From assembly GCF_900114925.1 (NCBI RefSeq), contig NZ_FOUR01000006.1, positions 1-64,000 on the forward strand: 64,000 bases of DNA, read 5' to 3'. Every line of letters begins with the position of its first letter. Position 1 is the stretch's first letter. The translations under genes and the position numbers were made by a program. Of the stretch, positions 57,727 through 64,000 are shown piece by piece. Origin of the DNA: Marinobacter pelagius (lineage in GTDB: Bacteria > Pseudomonadota > Gammaproteobacteria > Pseudomonadales > Oleiphilaceae). The notes under the pieces were generated by a model. That model was not told where the DNA came from. It ran no database searches and saw only the letters and a list, made by a program, of their open reading frames with translations.

Positions 57727-58377
57727 TTACGCTTTCTGCTCGAGTTCTTTTCGGAGTAGCTTTCCCCAGAACTCCGCTTGTTGTTTTACGTGGTGTGGAT
57801 CTACGTGCAAGAGTTGTCGAACAGCCAAACCACGAAACAAGCAATAGGCTGAAGAGACAATATTTTCCGCCAAACTTTGATTTATTCCTCTCTCTACAAA
57901 TGCATTGACCCACGCTATCTCCAGGGGTCTGCGATTGTCCTTGGACATTTCCTGAACTTGGCGACCAAGAGAAGTGTTCCCATCCCCTACATTTAGCAAG
58001 CTCAGTGCCATCGAGAAATAAGGGCCAAGAAAGAAATTCTCGCCATCCTGAAATAGGGCTGTAATGAGATCGCTCTCCGGTGTCAGAGATTTGATTAACT
58101 TGAACGTATCTTCTCGCGCATCTGAATAAACCTGCTCCAACGCAGCTAACAAGAGGCTGTCTTTGGTCGGAAAATGATGCGTCTGTGCCCCACGAGAAAC
58201 CTGCGCCTTCTCTGCCACTTCGGATATCCGAAAGCCGGCATACCCTTTCTCTCGTAGAAGAGAAATGGCAGCAGCTAAGATCTGTTTGCGTGTCGCCTCT
58301 CGCCGCTGCTCCTGAGTACGCCGTGGCGAAGGTTGCTTGGTCTTCGAAGCGTTTGAATTTGTGCTGATCGTGCTCAT
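57727..58377 (-). CDS. cymR: TetR-family repressor resembling CymR
   Basis: A 216-residue TetR regulator. The helix-turn-helix is REKGYAGFRISEVAEKAQVS, followed by RGAQTHHFPTKDSLL. From memory, P. putida CymR has almost the same stretch (LREKGYAGFRI, VSRGAQSHHFPTK), so p-cumate is the likely ligand. The N-terminus before residue 20 is Ser/Thr/Lys-rich and disordered. ATGs at 58377 and 58383 are both possible. It lies inside the cmt operon between cmtD and cmtE, with gaps of 156 and 124 nt, which suggests its own promoter. Confidence 0.85.
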   Translation of the reverse strand: MSTISTNSNASKTKQPSPRRTQEQRREATRKQILAAAISLLREKGYAGFRISEVAEKAQVSRGAQTHHFPTKDSLLLAALEQVYSDAREDTFKLIKSLTPESDLITALFQDGENFFLGPYFSMALSLLNVGDGNTSLGRQVQEMSKDNRRPLEIAWVNAFVERGINQSLAENIVSSAYCLFRGLAVRQLLHVDPHHVKQQAEFWGKLLRKELEQKA

Positions 58378-58395
58378 TCGCATCCCACTCTCTAA

Positions 58396-58426
58396 AATAT
58401 AAGGACTCGGTAACGTCACTTTTCAA
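58396..58426 (-). promoter_or_regulatory. possible promoter of the CymR-like gene
   Basis: On the minus strand, TTGAAA (complement of 58421-58426), a 19-bp spacer and TATATT (58396-58401) lie 19 nt before the ATG at 58377. The long spacer makes it weak. No CymR-operator-like dyad was seen in the 156-bp gap. Confidence 0.35.
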
Positions 58427-58533
58427 CTCGGTCAGTGTAGTTAGCAAAGCACCGACCGCGATGCGAATCTTAGCATCAACTAATAAGTAGGTTCTGCTTA
58501 GCCACGACAACCCAACGTTATTCACGCCCGCCT

Positions 58534-59271
58534 TCATAGCCAGACCTCACTCTCAGACGGAAACGCCAAGCTTTCATCCAGAGGCTCCGGGTCACCTGCA
58601 GTCAGATATTCCCAGAGTCTTTCAAACACTCTCCCCGACGATACTTGGCGAGCCAACACTTCATCCTTCGAAAGCAGCGATTGGCTTAAATCATCAGACA
58701 GATCACTGACATATCGCTCAATCCTAGCTGCGTCCTCAAGACACCAGGCTTTACACATGGCCTCTTCAATACTTCCTCCAACAGTCACCGCGCCGTTTCC
58801 ACGCATGACCAAGGCATCTTCATTAGCTATCTCAATTGCCAACTCGTCTGCCAAGGAATCGTCACGAAGGAGACGTGGATCATCCCAAAACTGACAATCG
58901 GCGATGAACGCCCCAACCCCATGGCGAGGCTTAGGGACACGCTTTAACGTGGATAACGCCATGGTAATGGGAGGCATAACCCGACATATCCCTCCTACAT
59001 CTTGACGCCGGGCATAGATTCTTTGATGAATTCTCACTTCACCCAGAACGCCCTCAGGCAAAGGTTGATCGACATTCACAATGACCCCATCGTCATGAGA
59101 GCCAATCTGCCCCATGGGCTTTGCAGCACAGACCAAAAAACGGTTCTCATCTATTCGGGCACTACAGTGGCCCCAAGCGCCAACCAAACCATGGCGGGCA
59201 AGCGCTCTCGAAACAATACGAACGCGCTGCTGCAATACCGGAAGTGGTTGGCGCCCTGCAGGAAGACTCAT
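58534..59271 (-). CDS. cmtD: class II aldolase-fold decarboxylase CmtD-like
   Basis: A 245-residue class II aldolase/adducin-fold protein (RIVSRALARHGLVGAWGHCS, LVMRGNGAVTVGGSIEEAMC). Decarboxylases of this fold remove the carboxyl of 2-hydroxy-3-carboxy-6-oxo-7-methylocta-2,4-dienoate in p-cumate catabolism and of related phthalate intermediates. Its presence between ring-cleavage dioxygenase and C-C hydrolase is the strongest pointer to a carboxylated ring substrate like p-cumate. ATGA overlap (4 nt) with the ferredoxin gene. Confidence 0.85.
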   Translation of the reverse strand: MSLPAGRQPLPVLQQRVRIVSRALARHGLVGAWGHCSARIDENRFLVCAAKPMGQIGSHDDGVIVNVDQPLPEGVLGEVRIHQRIYARRQDVGGICRVMPPITMALSTLKRVPKPRHGVGAFIADCQFWDDPRLLRDDSLADELAIEIANEDALVMRGNGAVTVGGSIEEAMCKAWCLEDAARIERYVSDLSDDLSQSLLSKDEVLARQVSSGRVFERLWEYLTAGDPEPLDESLAFPSESEVWL

Positions 59272-59621
59272 GACCGATCATCCTCCACAAAAACCTGGTC
59301 ACCCTGAACCTCAACATTCCATGTTTTAAGGGGTACCGTGCAGGGCATTGCACAGGCTTTACCTGTTCGAATATCAAACCTTCCAAAGTGCCAGGTGCAC
59401 TCTATTTCCTCACCTTCGACCATGCCGTCTTCCGAGAGCGATGCCTCACCATGCGTGCATCTGTCATCTGTCACATAAATATCACCGTCGAGGTTATAGA
59501 CAGCAAGTTTATGACCATCCGGTAGCTCCGCCTGCATAACATCTCCGGGCTCTACCTCGGAGAAAGAACAAATCGGAACCCACTTGTTAGTATTATTGGT
59601 AGCTATTATCTGCTGATTCAT
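59268..59621 (-). CDS. cmtAd: Rieske ferredoxin of p-cumate dioxygenase (CmtAd-like)
   Basis: A 117-residue Rieske [2Fe-2S] ferredoxin. The cluster ligands are C55 and H57 (CTHGEA) and C75 and H78 (CTWHFG). It transfers electrons from the reductase encoded at 63119 to the terminal oxygenase. It overlaps both neighbours by 4 nt (ATGA), showing tight translational coupling with the dihydrodiol dehydrogenase upstream and the decarboxylase downstream. In many dioxygenase clusters the ferredoxin sits next to the oxygenase subunits; here it is four genes away. Confidence 0.92.
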   Translation of the reverse strand: MNQQIIATNNTNKWVPICSFSEVEPGDVMQAELPDGHKLAVYNLDGDIYVTDDRCTHGEASLSEDGMVEGEEIECTWHFGRFDIRTGKACAMPCTVPLKTWNVEVQGDQVFVEDDRS

Positions 59622-60397
59622 AGCATTGTGCTCCCACCGTTTACACTCAGAACCTGGCCAGTTATAAAAGATGCCTCTGGCAGAGCGAGATAAATCACTG
59701 CTGATGCGATCTCATCTAACTCACCAGCTCGCCCCAAGGGAATTACATCGATAAATTTTTGAGCCAACTCTGGCTGTGATTCCAGAAAATGAGCTAGCTG
59801 GGGGGTTGCAACCGCACAGGGAGCAACGGTATTTACGGTTACTCCATATCGTGCAAACTCCCTCGCTAATCCAGTAGTCAGTCCGTGAACACCGCCTTTC
59901 GCAGCGTTATAGCCAGCGTGGTCGGGCAATCCATTGCGAACAGAGTCAGCTCCAAGGTTGATGACGCGACCATATTTACGGTCCCGCATGTCCGGAATAA
60001 ATTCCCTGGTGCACCAGATCACGGTCCACAGGTTACGGTCGACCGTCTGCTTCAACGTCTCGGCTGTGTGCTCAAGGAAAGGGAGAATCACACCCCCACC
60101 AGCACAGTTAACCAATATATCCACCGGTCCCAGTTCCGCTCTTGCGCGATGCCCCAGCTCTTTAACCGTTGACTCATTAGAGAGATCCCCAACGAAATGG
60201 GCACAGTCAATGCCATATTCCGAAGTTAACTCCCCTCTTAACTTGTCCAGTTTCTCTTCAGAGAGGTCGGCCAGCATCAGATTGACGCCGGTGTACGCGA
60301 GCTGTTCCGATATTGTTCGCCCAATCCCTTGTGCGGCTCCGGTAACAACGGCCACTTGCCCCTGAAGACAACCTTTCGACCAAGCATGCGCCCTCAT
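59618..60397 (-). CDS. cmtB: cis-dihydrodiol dehydrogenase, SDR family (CmtB-like)
   Basis: A 259-residue SDR. The NAD motif is VTGAAQGIGRTI near 18-29, and the active-site Tyr-Lys lies in AGYNAAKGGVHGL. Predicted to oxidise cis-2,3-dihydroxy-2,3-dihydro-p-cumate to 2,3-dihydroxy-p-cumate. The start overlaps the stop of the extradiol dioxygenase gene by 4 nt, and its stop overlaps the ferredoxin start by 4 nt. Substrate is inferred from the operon. Confidence 0.86.
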   Translation of the reverse strand: MRAHAWSKGCLQGQVAVVTGAAQGIGRTISEQLAYTGVNLMLADLSEEKLDKLRGELTSEYGIDCAHFVGDLSNESTVKELGHRARAELGPVDILVNCAGGGVILPFLEHTAETLKQTVDRNLWTVIWCTREFIPDMRDRKYGRVINLGADSVRNGLPDHAGYNAAKGGVHGLTTGLAREFARYGVTVNTVAPCAVATPQLAHFLESQPELAQKFIDVIPLGRAGELDEIASAVIYLALPEASFITGQVLSVNGGSTML

Positions 60398-61293
60398 AGC
60401 GCCTCCTCGATTGGGCCACCCACACCAAACAGCGGGTCAGGCACTGCCCCCCAGGTATCCAAAGACTCAGGAACTGCCTCAAGCATACGAGGCTCCCTCG
60501 CATCGGCCTCCGGGAATTCTTCCATCCCGAAACTGTATTCGAGTGTCGTGCCATCGGGATCAAGAAAATAAATGAACACACTGTTAGAAGGAGGGTGCCG
60601 CCCTGGACCGTAAACGATCTTGACGTCATTCTTTTTGAGCCTATAGAGAGCCTTACCGACATCATCAATATCCGTCACCATAAAGTTGATGTGGTGAAGA
60701 CGATTCTTGCTGGAAGGACCAACCGCAAATGTGTGATGAAATGGATTTGGAAAACACCGCATAAAGCAGATTCGGTCTTCTATGAAATCCGAAATTCGAA
60801 ACCCAAATTTCTCGACAAATGACTCACAAGCCACATCAAAGTTCTTACTTCCGATGACAACGTGCCCAAGGCGAGCGATCTTGGCAACTGTAGGAACAAA
60901 CTCATTCGCCATTTGTGTAATGCTGCTAAAAAGCTCAACTGTTAAACCGCTGACGGGTTCCTTTACTCTGAAGGTTTTACCTTGCTTATAAAACTTTCGC
61001 TCCTTTTCCTCTACCCATTCGGGGGACATGTTTGATTGATGAAAGTGTTCAAAGGCGGATTCAAGATCTGAGTCTCTCTCTACTTCAAATGCAACTCTCT
61101 TAAGCCCTGGTTCCTGGGATTGACACAAAACAATATTGTGATGGTCTTTACTACACCTAAAGAATGCAACGCCTTCAGATTCATCTACGAGGTCTAGGCC
61201 AACAACATTTTTATAGAATTCTACGGATCGTTTTACGTCCGTGACGTTTACCGCAGCATAAGCTAGCTTTTTATATCGAAATGGAACAGACAT
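60394..61293 (-). CDS. cmtC: extradiol ring-cleavage dioxygenase, VOC type I (CmtC-like)
   Basis: A 299-residue vicinal-oxygen-chelate dioxygenase with two VOC halves. The Fe(II) ligands read as H144 (RLGHVVIGSK), H201 (NRLHHINFMV) and E252 (TTLEYSF), leaving the N-terminal half non-catalytic. Predicted to cleave 2,3-dihydroxy-p-cumate between C3 and C4, giving 2-hydroxy-3-carboxy-6-oxo-7-methylocta-2,4-dienoate. The C-terminus (after 265) is a long acidic tail. The stop overlaps the dehydrogenase start. Confidence 0.88.
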   Translation of the reverse strand: MSVPFRYKKLAYAAVNVTDVKRSVEFYKNVVGLDLVDESEGVAFFRCSKDHHNIVLCQSQEPGLKRVAFEVERDSDLESAFEHFHQSNMSPEWVEEKERKFYKQGKTFRVKEPVSGLTVELFSSITQMANEFVPTVAKIARLGHVVIGSKNFDVACESFVEKFGFRISDFIEDRICFMRCFPNPFHHTFAVGPSSKNRLHHINFMVTDIDDVGKALYRLKKNDVKIVYGPGRHPPSNSVFIYFLDPDGTTLEYSFGMEEFPEADAREPRMLEAVPESLDTWGAVPDPLFGVGGPIEEAL

Positions 61294-61310
61294 AGAGCGA
61301 ACTCCGCACT

Positions 61311-61805
61311 TTAAAGAATTATACTCACACGACCATGAGGCCTAAGGCCGTCCAGATCCAAGCGGCAAAGTTTTTCCCGTATTTTCAAAACCCCATTTTC
61401 TCGACATATACGGTAATAATTACTTCCAATGTACGGATCAGTATTTCCGCCTTTTGTTCTAAATGTTACAACTGCAGCGGAAACTTCGGCTTCATCATTA
61501 TCCGTATCAATATTTCGGATTCTGACATTGCTCACTAAATGACGAGTCTTGGATCTAGGATACTCTGAGTGAGCCGTTTTCTTCATCAGCCGAGTCACTC
61601 GCTCCTCCATTCTTAGCCTGTCGTCAGCAATATAAAAAAGGGAGTTGTCTGCTTTTGCGTCTTTCGGCAAGTCAGTGGATGGAACGTAGTAAGATGCATC
61701 CTTCGTATACAGCTCTAGCCACTCTTTTAGCTTCCACTCGTCCAGCAAGTCTGCTTCAAGGAACAACAAGTCTTCAATTTCGTGTCTATTGAATTCTTTT
61801 GACAT
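61311..61805 (-). CDS. cmtAc: ring-hydroxylating dioxygenase beta subunit (CmtAc-like)
   Basis: A 164-residue NTF2-fold small subunit (EIEDLLFLEADLLDEWKLKE, YTKDASYYVP; C-terminal KIREKLCRLDLDGL). It is structural, forming the alpha3-beta3 hexamer with the alpha subunit encoded 17 nt upstream. AT-rich with codons ending in A/T, like the alpha gene and unlike the core chromosome. Confidence 0.92.
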   Translation of the reverse strand: MSKEFNRHEIEDLLFLEADLLDEWKLKEWLELYTKDASYYVPSTDLPKDAKADNSLFYIADDRLRMEERVTRLMKKTAHSEYPRSKTRHLVSNVRIRNIDTDNDEAEVSAAVVTFRTKGGNTDPYIGSNYYRICRENGVLKIREKLCRLDLDGLRPHGRVSIIL

Positions 61806-61822
61806 AAATGCCTCACATATTC

Positions 61823-63100
61823 TTAAAGTGAAGAAATAATTTGGGACCCAGCTTGCATATATTTATCCCACTGACTCCAGAAAACCCTCATCTGAAGCTC
61901 ATCGTCATAGGAAGGTGCTTCCAATCCCATTCCCTTTGAAATATCATTCCATTCCACCAATTTAAAATTTCGATACCCCGTTTGGCAGGACTCAAGTGCT
62001 TCAACATCATCAGGGGTGGCAAATCCACCAGGACCAAGAAATTCAAGGAAGTTATATAAACGATATTTCCTAGCCCACTCGCTTTCCTGATTAGGCGCCA
62101 ACGCCCATCCATTAACCACCATATAGCCGGGTTCTGCAGGATAAAAAGTACGAACAGTCACAGCCATGATGTCGTTAATAACGAGGTTGGGAAAGATCAA
62201 AAGGTTTCGATTTTTATTGGCGATTCGATGTGCAATATCCTCACCATGGAGCTCGACCAGCCGGTCATAGATCCCCTGCATTTCTTTTTTCCCCTCTTCT
62301 CCAAACAGAGGAACCCATTGCGCAATTGGACGCCCCCACGGAGCTGAGTATTCAAGAACGGCATGGCCATTGCCCAAGTCATAACTCTTACCTTCGAGGG
62401 CAACGTCCGTTAGACCACCATTTGTATTCATCAGGTAATCGAGGTAACTAGCGTGAGTTGTTACTGCGTGATAACCATCGATGCTATTTTCGACGAGCAG
62501 TTTCCAGTTCGCTCGGATTGCATACTCTTGGGAACCATCAACGACACCCATGCCTGACTCAGAGTGGCTAGCAATTAGGTCTAAATACTCCTTCGCACCT
62601 GCGAGATACTCAGGCAATGGAATAATGTCGGGATCAAAACTAATAAAACAAAATCCAGCGTAAATATCGAAACGCGGAACTGATGCGAGGTCACTACTAC
62701 CATCATTATTGAACTCGACGTCGTAACTCTCTTTACCAGGTTGATTTTTCAGTTTTCCATCACAACCAAAAACCCAACCATGATAGAAGCATTGGAAGTT
62801 TTTGCTATTGCCCGAAGATTCCCGGCAAACGGTAGCGCCACGATGAGGACAGGTATTCAGTAGCGCGTTCAGGTTTCCTTTAGTATCGCGAGTCAGGATG
62901 ATGTTTCTCTTTGCGACCGTTCTAGTAACGAAGTCGCCTTTTTTCTTCACTTCAGACTCGTGTCCAAGATAAAGCCAACACTTGTCGAATATTTTCTCAT
63001 ACTCCCGATCGAAAACATCACTTTCTACAAAAGCGGACCTGGATACGTGGAACGTATTTCTATCGCAGTCGATTTTTACGTATTCTTTTTGATCTTTCAT
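61823..63100 (-). CDS. cmtAb: ring-hydroxylating dioxygenase alpha subunit, p-cumate 2,3-dioxygenase (CmtAb-like)
   Basis: A 425-residue Rieske non-haem iron oxygenase large subunit. Rieske ligands are C84, H86, C104 and H107 (CPHRGATVC...QCFYHGWV). The mononuclear iron site has H211 and H216 in [11 protein letters not shown], with bridging D208 just before; the third ligand is an Asp near residue 375. It adds O2 to the aromatic ring giving a cis-dihydrodiol. Assigned to p-cumate from the decarboxylase, cym operon and CymR-like regulator. The gene is AT-rich and 18 nt from the reductase. Confidence 0.88.
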   Translation of the reverse strand: MKDQKEYVKIDCDRNTFHVSRSAFVESDVFDREYEKIFDKCWLYLGHESEVKKKGDFVTRTVAKRNIILTRDTKGNLNALLNTCPHRGATVCRESSGNSKNFQCFYHGWVFGCDGKLKNQPGKESYDVEFNNDGSSDLASVPRFDIYAGFCFISFDPDIIPLPEYLAGAKEYLDLIASHSESGMGVVDGSQEYAIRANWKLLVENSIDGYHAVTTHASYLDYLMNTNGGLTDVALEGKSYDLGNGHAVLEYSAPWGRPIAQWVPLFGEEGKKEMQGIYDRLVELHGEDIAHRIANKNRNLLIFPNLVINDIMAVTVRTFYPAEPGYMVVNGWALAPNQESEWARKYRLYNFLEFLGPGGFATPDDVEALESCQTGYRNFKLVEWNDISKGMGLEAPSYDDELQMRVFWSQWDKYMQAGSQIISSL

Positions 63101-63118
63101 GATTTTAACCTCAACAAT

Positions 63119-64000
63119 TTATCTAATCTCACACTGCTTAAGATTGACGGAAGGATCTGCCAGAAGATTAGCGTCAAGCTTTGAACTCTTTTGGATCCAT
63201 TTGCGCGCAAAAGCTATATCTTTAGGGCTATTGAAGGAAATACATCCGACAAGCTTCGAATCTTTATCCAATGCGAATTCGGAGAATTTCTGAGACTCTG
63301 AGGACAATCGAGCAACTTTATGATCAGAAGCACATGTCCCGACGACTTGTAGATTTAAATCACCTTGGTCCGACCAGAACCAGGTTAATTTGTCGTATGG
63401 CTCTTCTTTTCCAATGATGTTTCTTGCAACGGTAACAGCATGTTGTTGTGCATTAGCCCACGTTTCGACTCTCCCGAAAGAACCGTATTGAGGCTGAGAG
63501 GCTATATCACCAGTGGCAAAGATATTGGGAATAGAAGTACGACCATAACGATCAACTCGAATTCCGAATTCGTCAGTGATCCCTAAACCTGAAAATGGCT
63601 CACTGTTTGGAATAACACCTACAGCGACCAAAACCTTGTCAGCGATTAGTGTTGTACCGTCCGACAGAATTAATTCACCTTGATCGTCGACTCGTTCCAC
63701 GCCTACACCAAGCTTGAATTTAATCCCTTTTTCAGAATGAATTTTCTGCAGAAAATTTGATGTTTGATGCGTGAGGCTTCTGGCCATCAACCGATCTGAG
63801 GCTTCGATGACTGTTACATCACACTCCTTGACTAACGCAGCGGCTGCTACCTCAAGCCCGATTACGCCACCACCGATAATTACTAGCTTTTCTCGATCAT
63901 GGATGAAGGATTTGATCTTCTGAGCTTCTTCAAACGTGCGTAAGTAAATGATGTTCTCGCCCTGGATATTCGGCAGAGCTCTCGGACGCACGCCAGAGGC
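63119..64000 (-). CDS. cmtAa: ferredoxin reductase of the dioxygenase (CmtAa-like), 5' end outside window
   Basis: At least 290 residues of a GR2-family FAD/NAD oxidoreductase; the N-terminal FAD domain lies beyond 64000. The NAD motif is KLVIIGGGVIGLEVAAAA; the FAD motif is NIFATGDIASQPQYG, and WFWSDQGDLNLQVVGTC matches the C-terminal interface domain. The frame stays open at the edge (ASGVRPRALP), so the gene is truncated by the window, not by a mutation. It reduces the Rieske ferredoxin encoded at 59268. Confidence 0.9.
   Translation of the reverse strand, partial: ASGVRPRALPNIQGENIIYLRTFEEAQKIKSFIHDREKLVIIGGGVIGLEVAAAALVKECDVTVIEASDRLMARSLTHQTSNFLQKIHSEKGIKFKLGVGVERVDDQGELILSDGTTLIADKVLVAVGVIPNSEPFSGLGITDEFGIRVDRYGRTSIPNIFATGDIASQPQYGSFGRVETWANAQQHAVTVARNIIGKEEPYDKLTWFWSDQGDLNLQVVGTCASDHKVARLSSESQKFSEFALDKDSKLVGCISFNSPKDIAFARKWIQKSSKLDANLLADPSVNLKQCEIR

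Noticed and set aside
58421..58533. A second CymR operator upstream of the CymR-like gene
   Set aside because: Only repeated ACTCGGT words were found; no ACAAAC/GTCTGT half-site pair is present.
57671..58537. 288-codon frame on the same strand as the CymR-like gene in another phase
   Set aside because: The TetR-family frame is strongly recognisable, and this one has no family-like segment.

Overview
The window is a piece of a Marinobacter-type gammaproteobacterial chromosome. The best pointer is the 661-residue two-domain fatty acyl reductase at 33297-35282, which closely resembles the Marinobacter wax-ester reductase as I remember it. The gene order mtaD-ubiG-mupP-yciK is also the one seen in Pseudomonas. 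These are recognitions from memory; no search was run.

Core chromosome (1-40250). The 5' end of a 16S rRNA gene lies at the left edge on the minus strand. It is preceded by a boxA/boxB leader and three tandem, nearly identical sigma70 promoters. Then come purine genes (purT, purL), two Nudix hydrolases, a gamma carbonic anhydrase, mltF, recX without recA, and a DUF349 protein. Next are a thiolase/multifunctional beta-oxidation pair, the periplasmic protease prc, methylthioadenosine salvage (mtnA, mtaD), and an operon running ubiG-mupP-yciK-glutaredoxin-yaaA-DUF2788. rdgC follows, then a REP-like palindrome array, a Pat-type lysine acetyltransferase divergent from an AcuC-type deacetylase, pyrC, rnt, the acyl reductase, a pitrilysin protease and two glycosyltransferase-like genes.

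Island junction (40253-44085). tRNA-Arg(CCT) is followed by integrase arm-like repeats and the first ~27 codons of a tyrosine integrase, cut by a decayed IS3-family element. Beyond it are remnants typical of integrative elements: a frameshifted pseudogene, a DUF932 gene shortened by a nonsense codon, and a glycine-zipper protein with split zinc ribbons.

Catabolic island (44086-64000, open at the right edge). Two convergent operons together appear to encode complete p-cymene degradation. The plus-strand cym operon (alcohol dehydrogenase, aldehyde dehydrogenase, XylM/CymAa hydroxylase, CymAb reductase, FadL/TodX porin) converts p-cymene to p-cumate. The minus-strand cmt operon (dioxygenase alpha, beta, ferredoxin and reductase; dihydrodiol dehydrogenase; extradiol dioxygenase; decarboxylase; hydrolase; hydratase; aldolase; acetaldehyde dehydrogenase; acyl-CoA ligase) takes p-cumate to isobutyrate, pyruvate and acetyl-CoA. 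A CymR-like TetR repressor lies inside the cmt operon. A CymR-operator-like sequence lies just in front of cymB, nearly identical to the Pseudomonas putida F1 operator as I remember it. A dead IS3 element separates the two operons. Base composition along the cmt operon is strongly mosaic.
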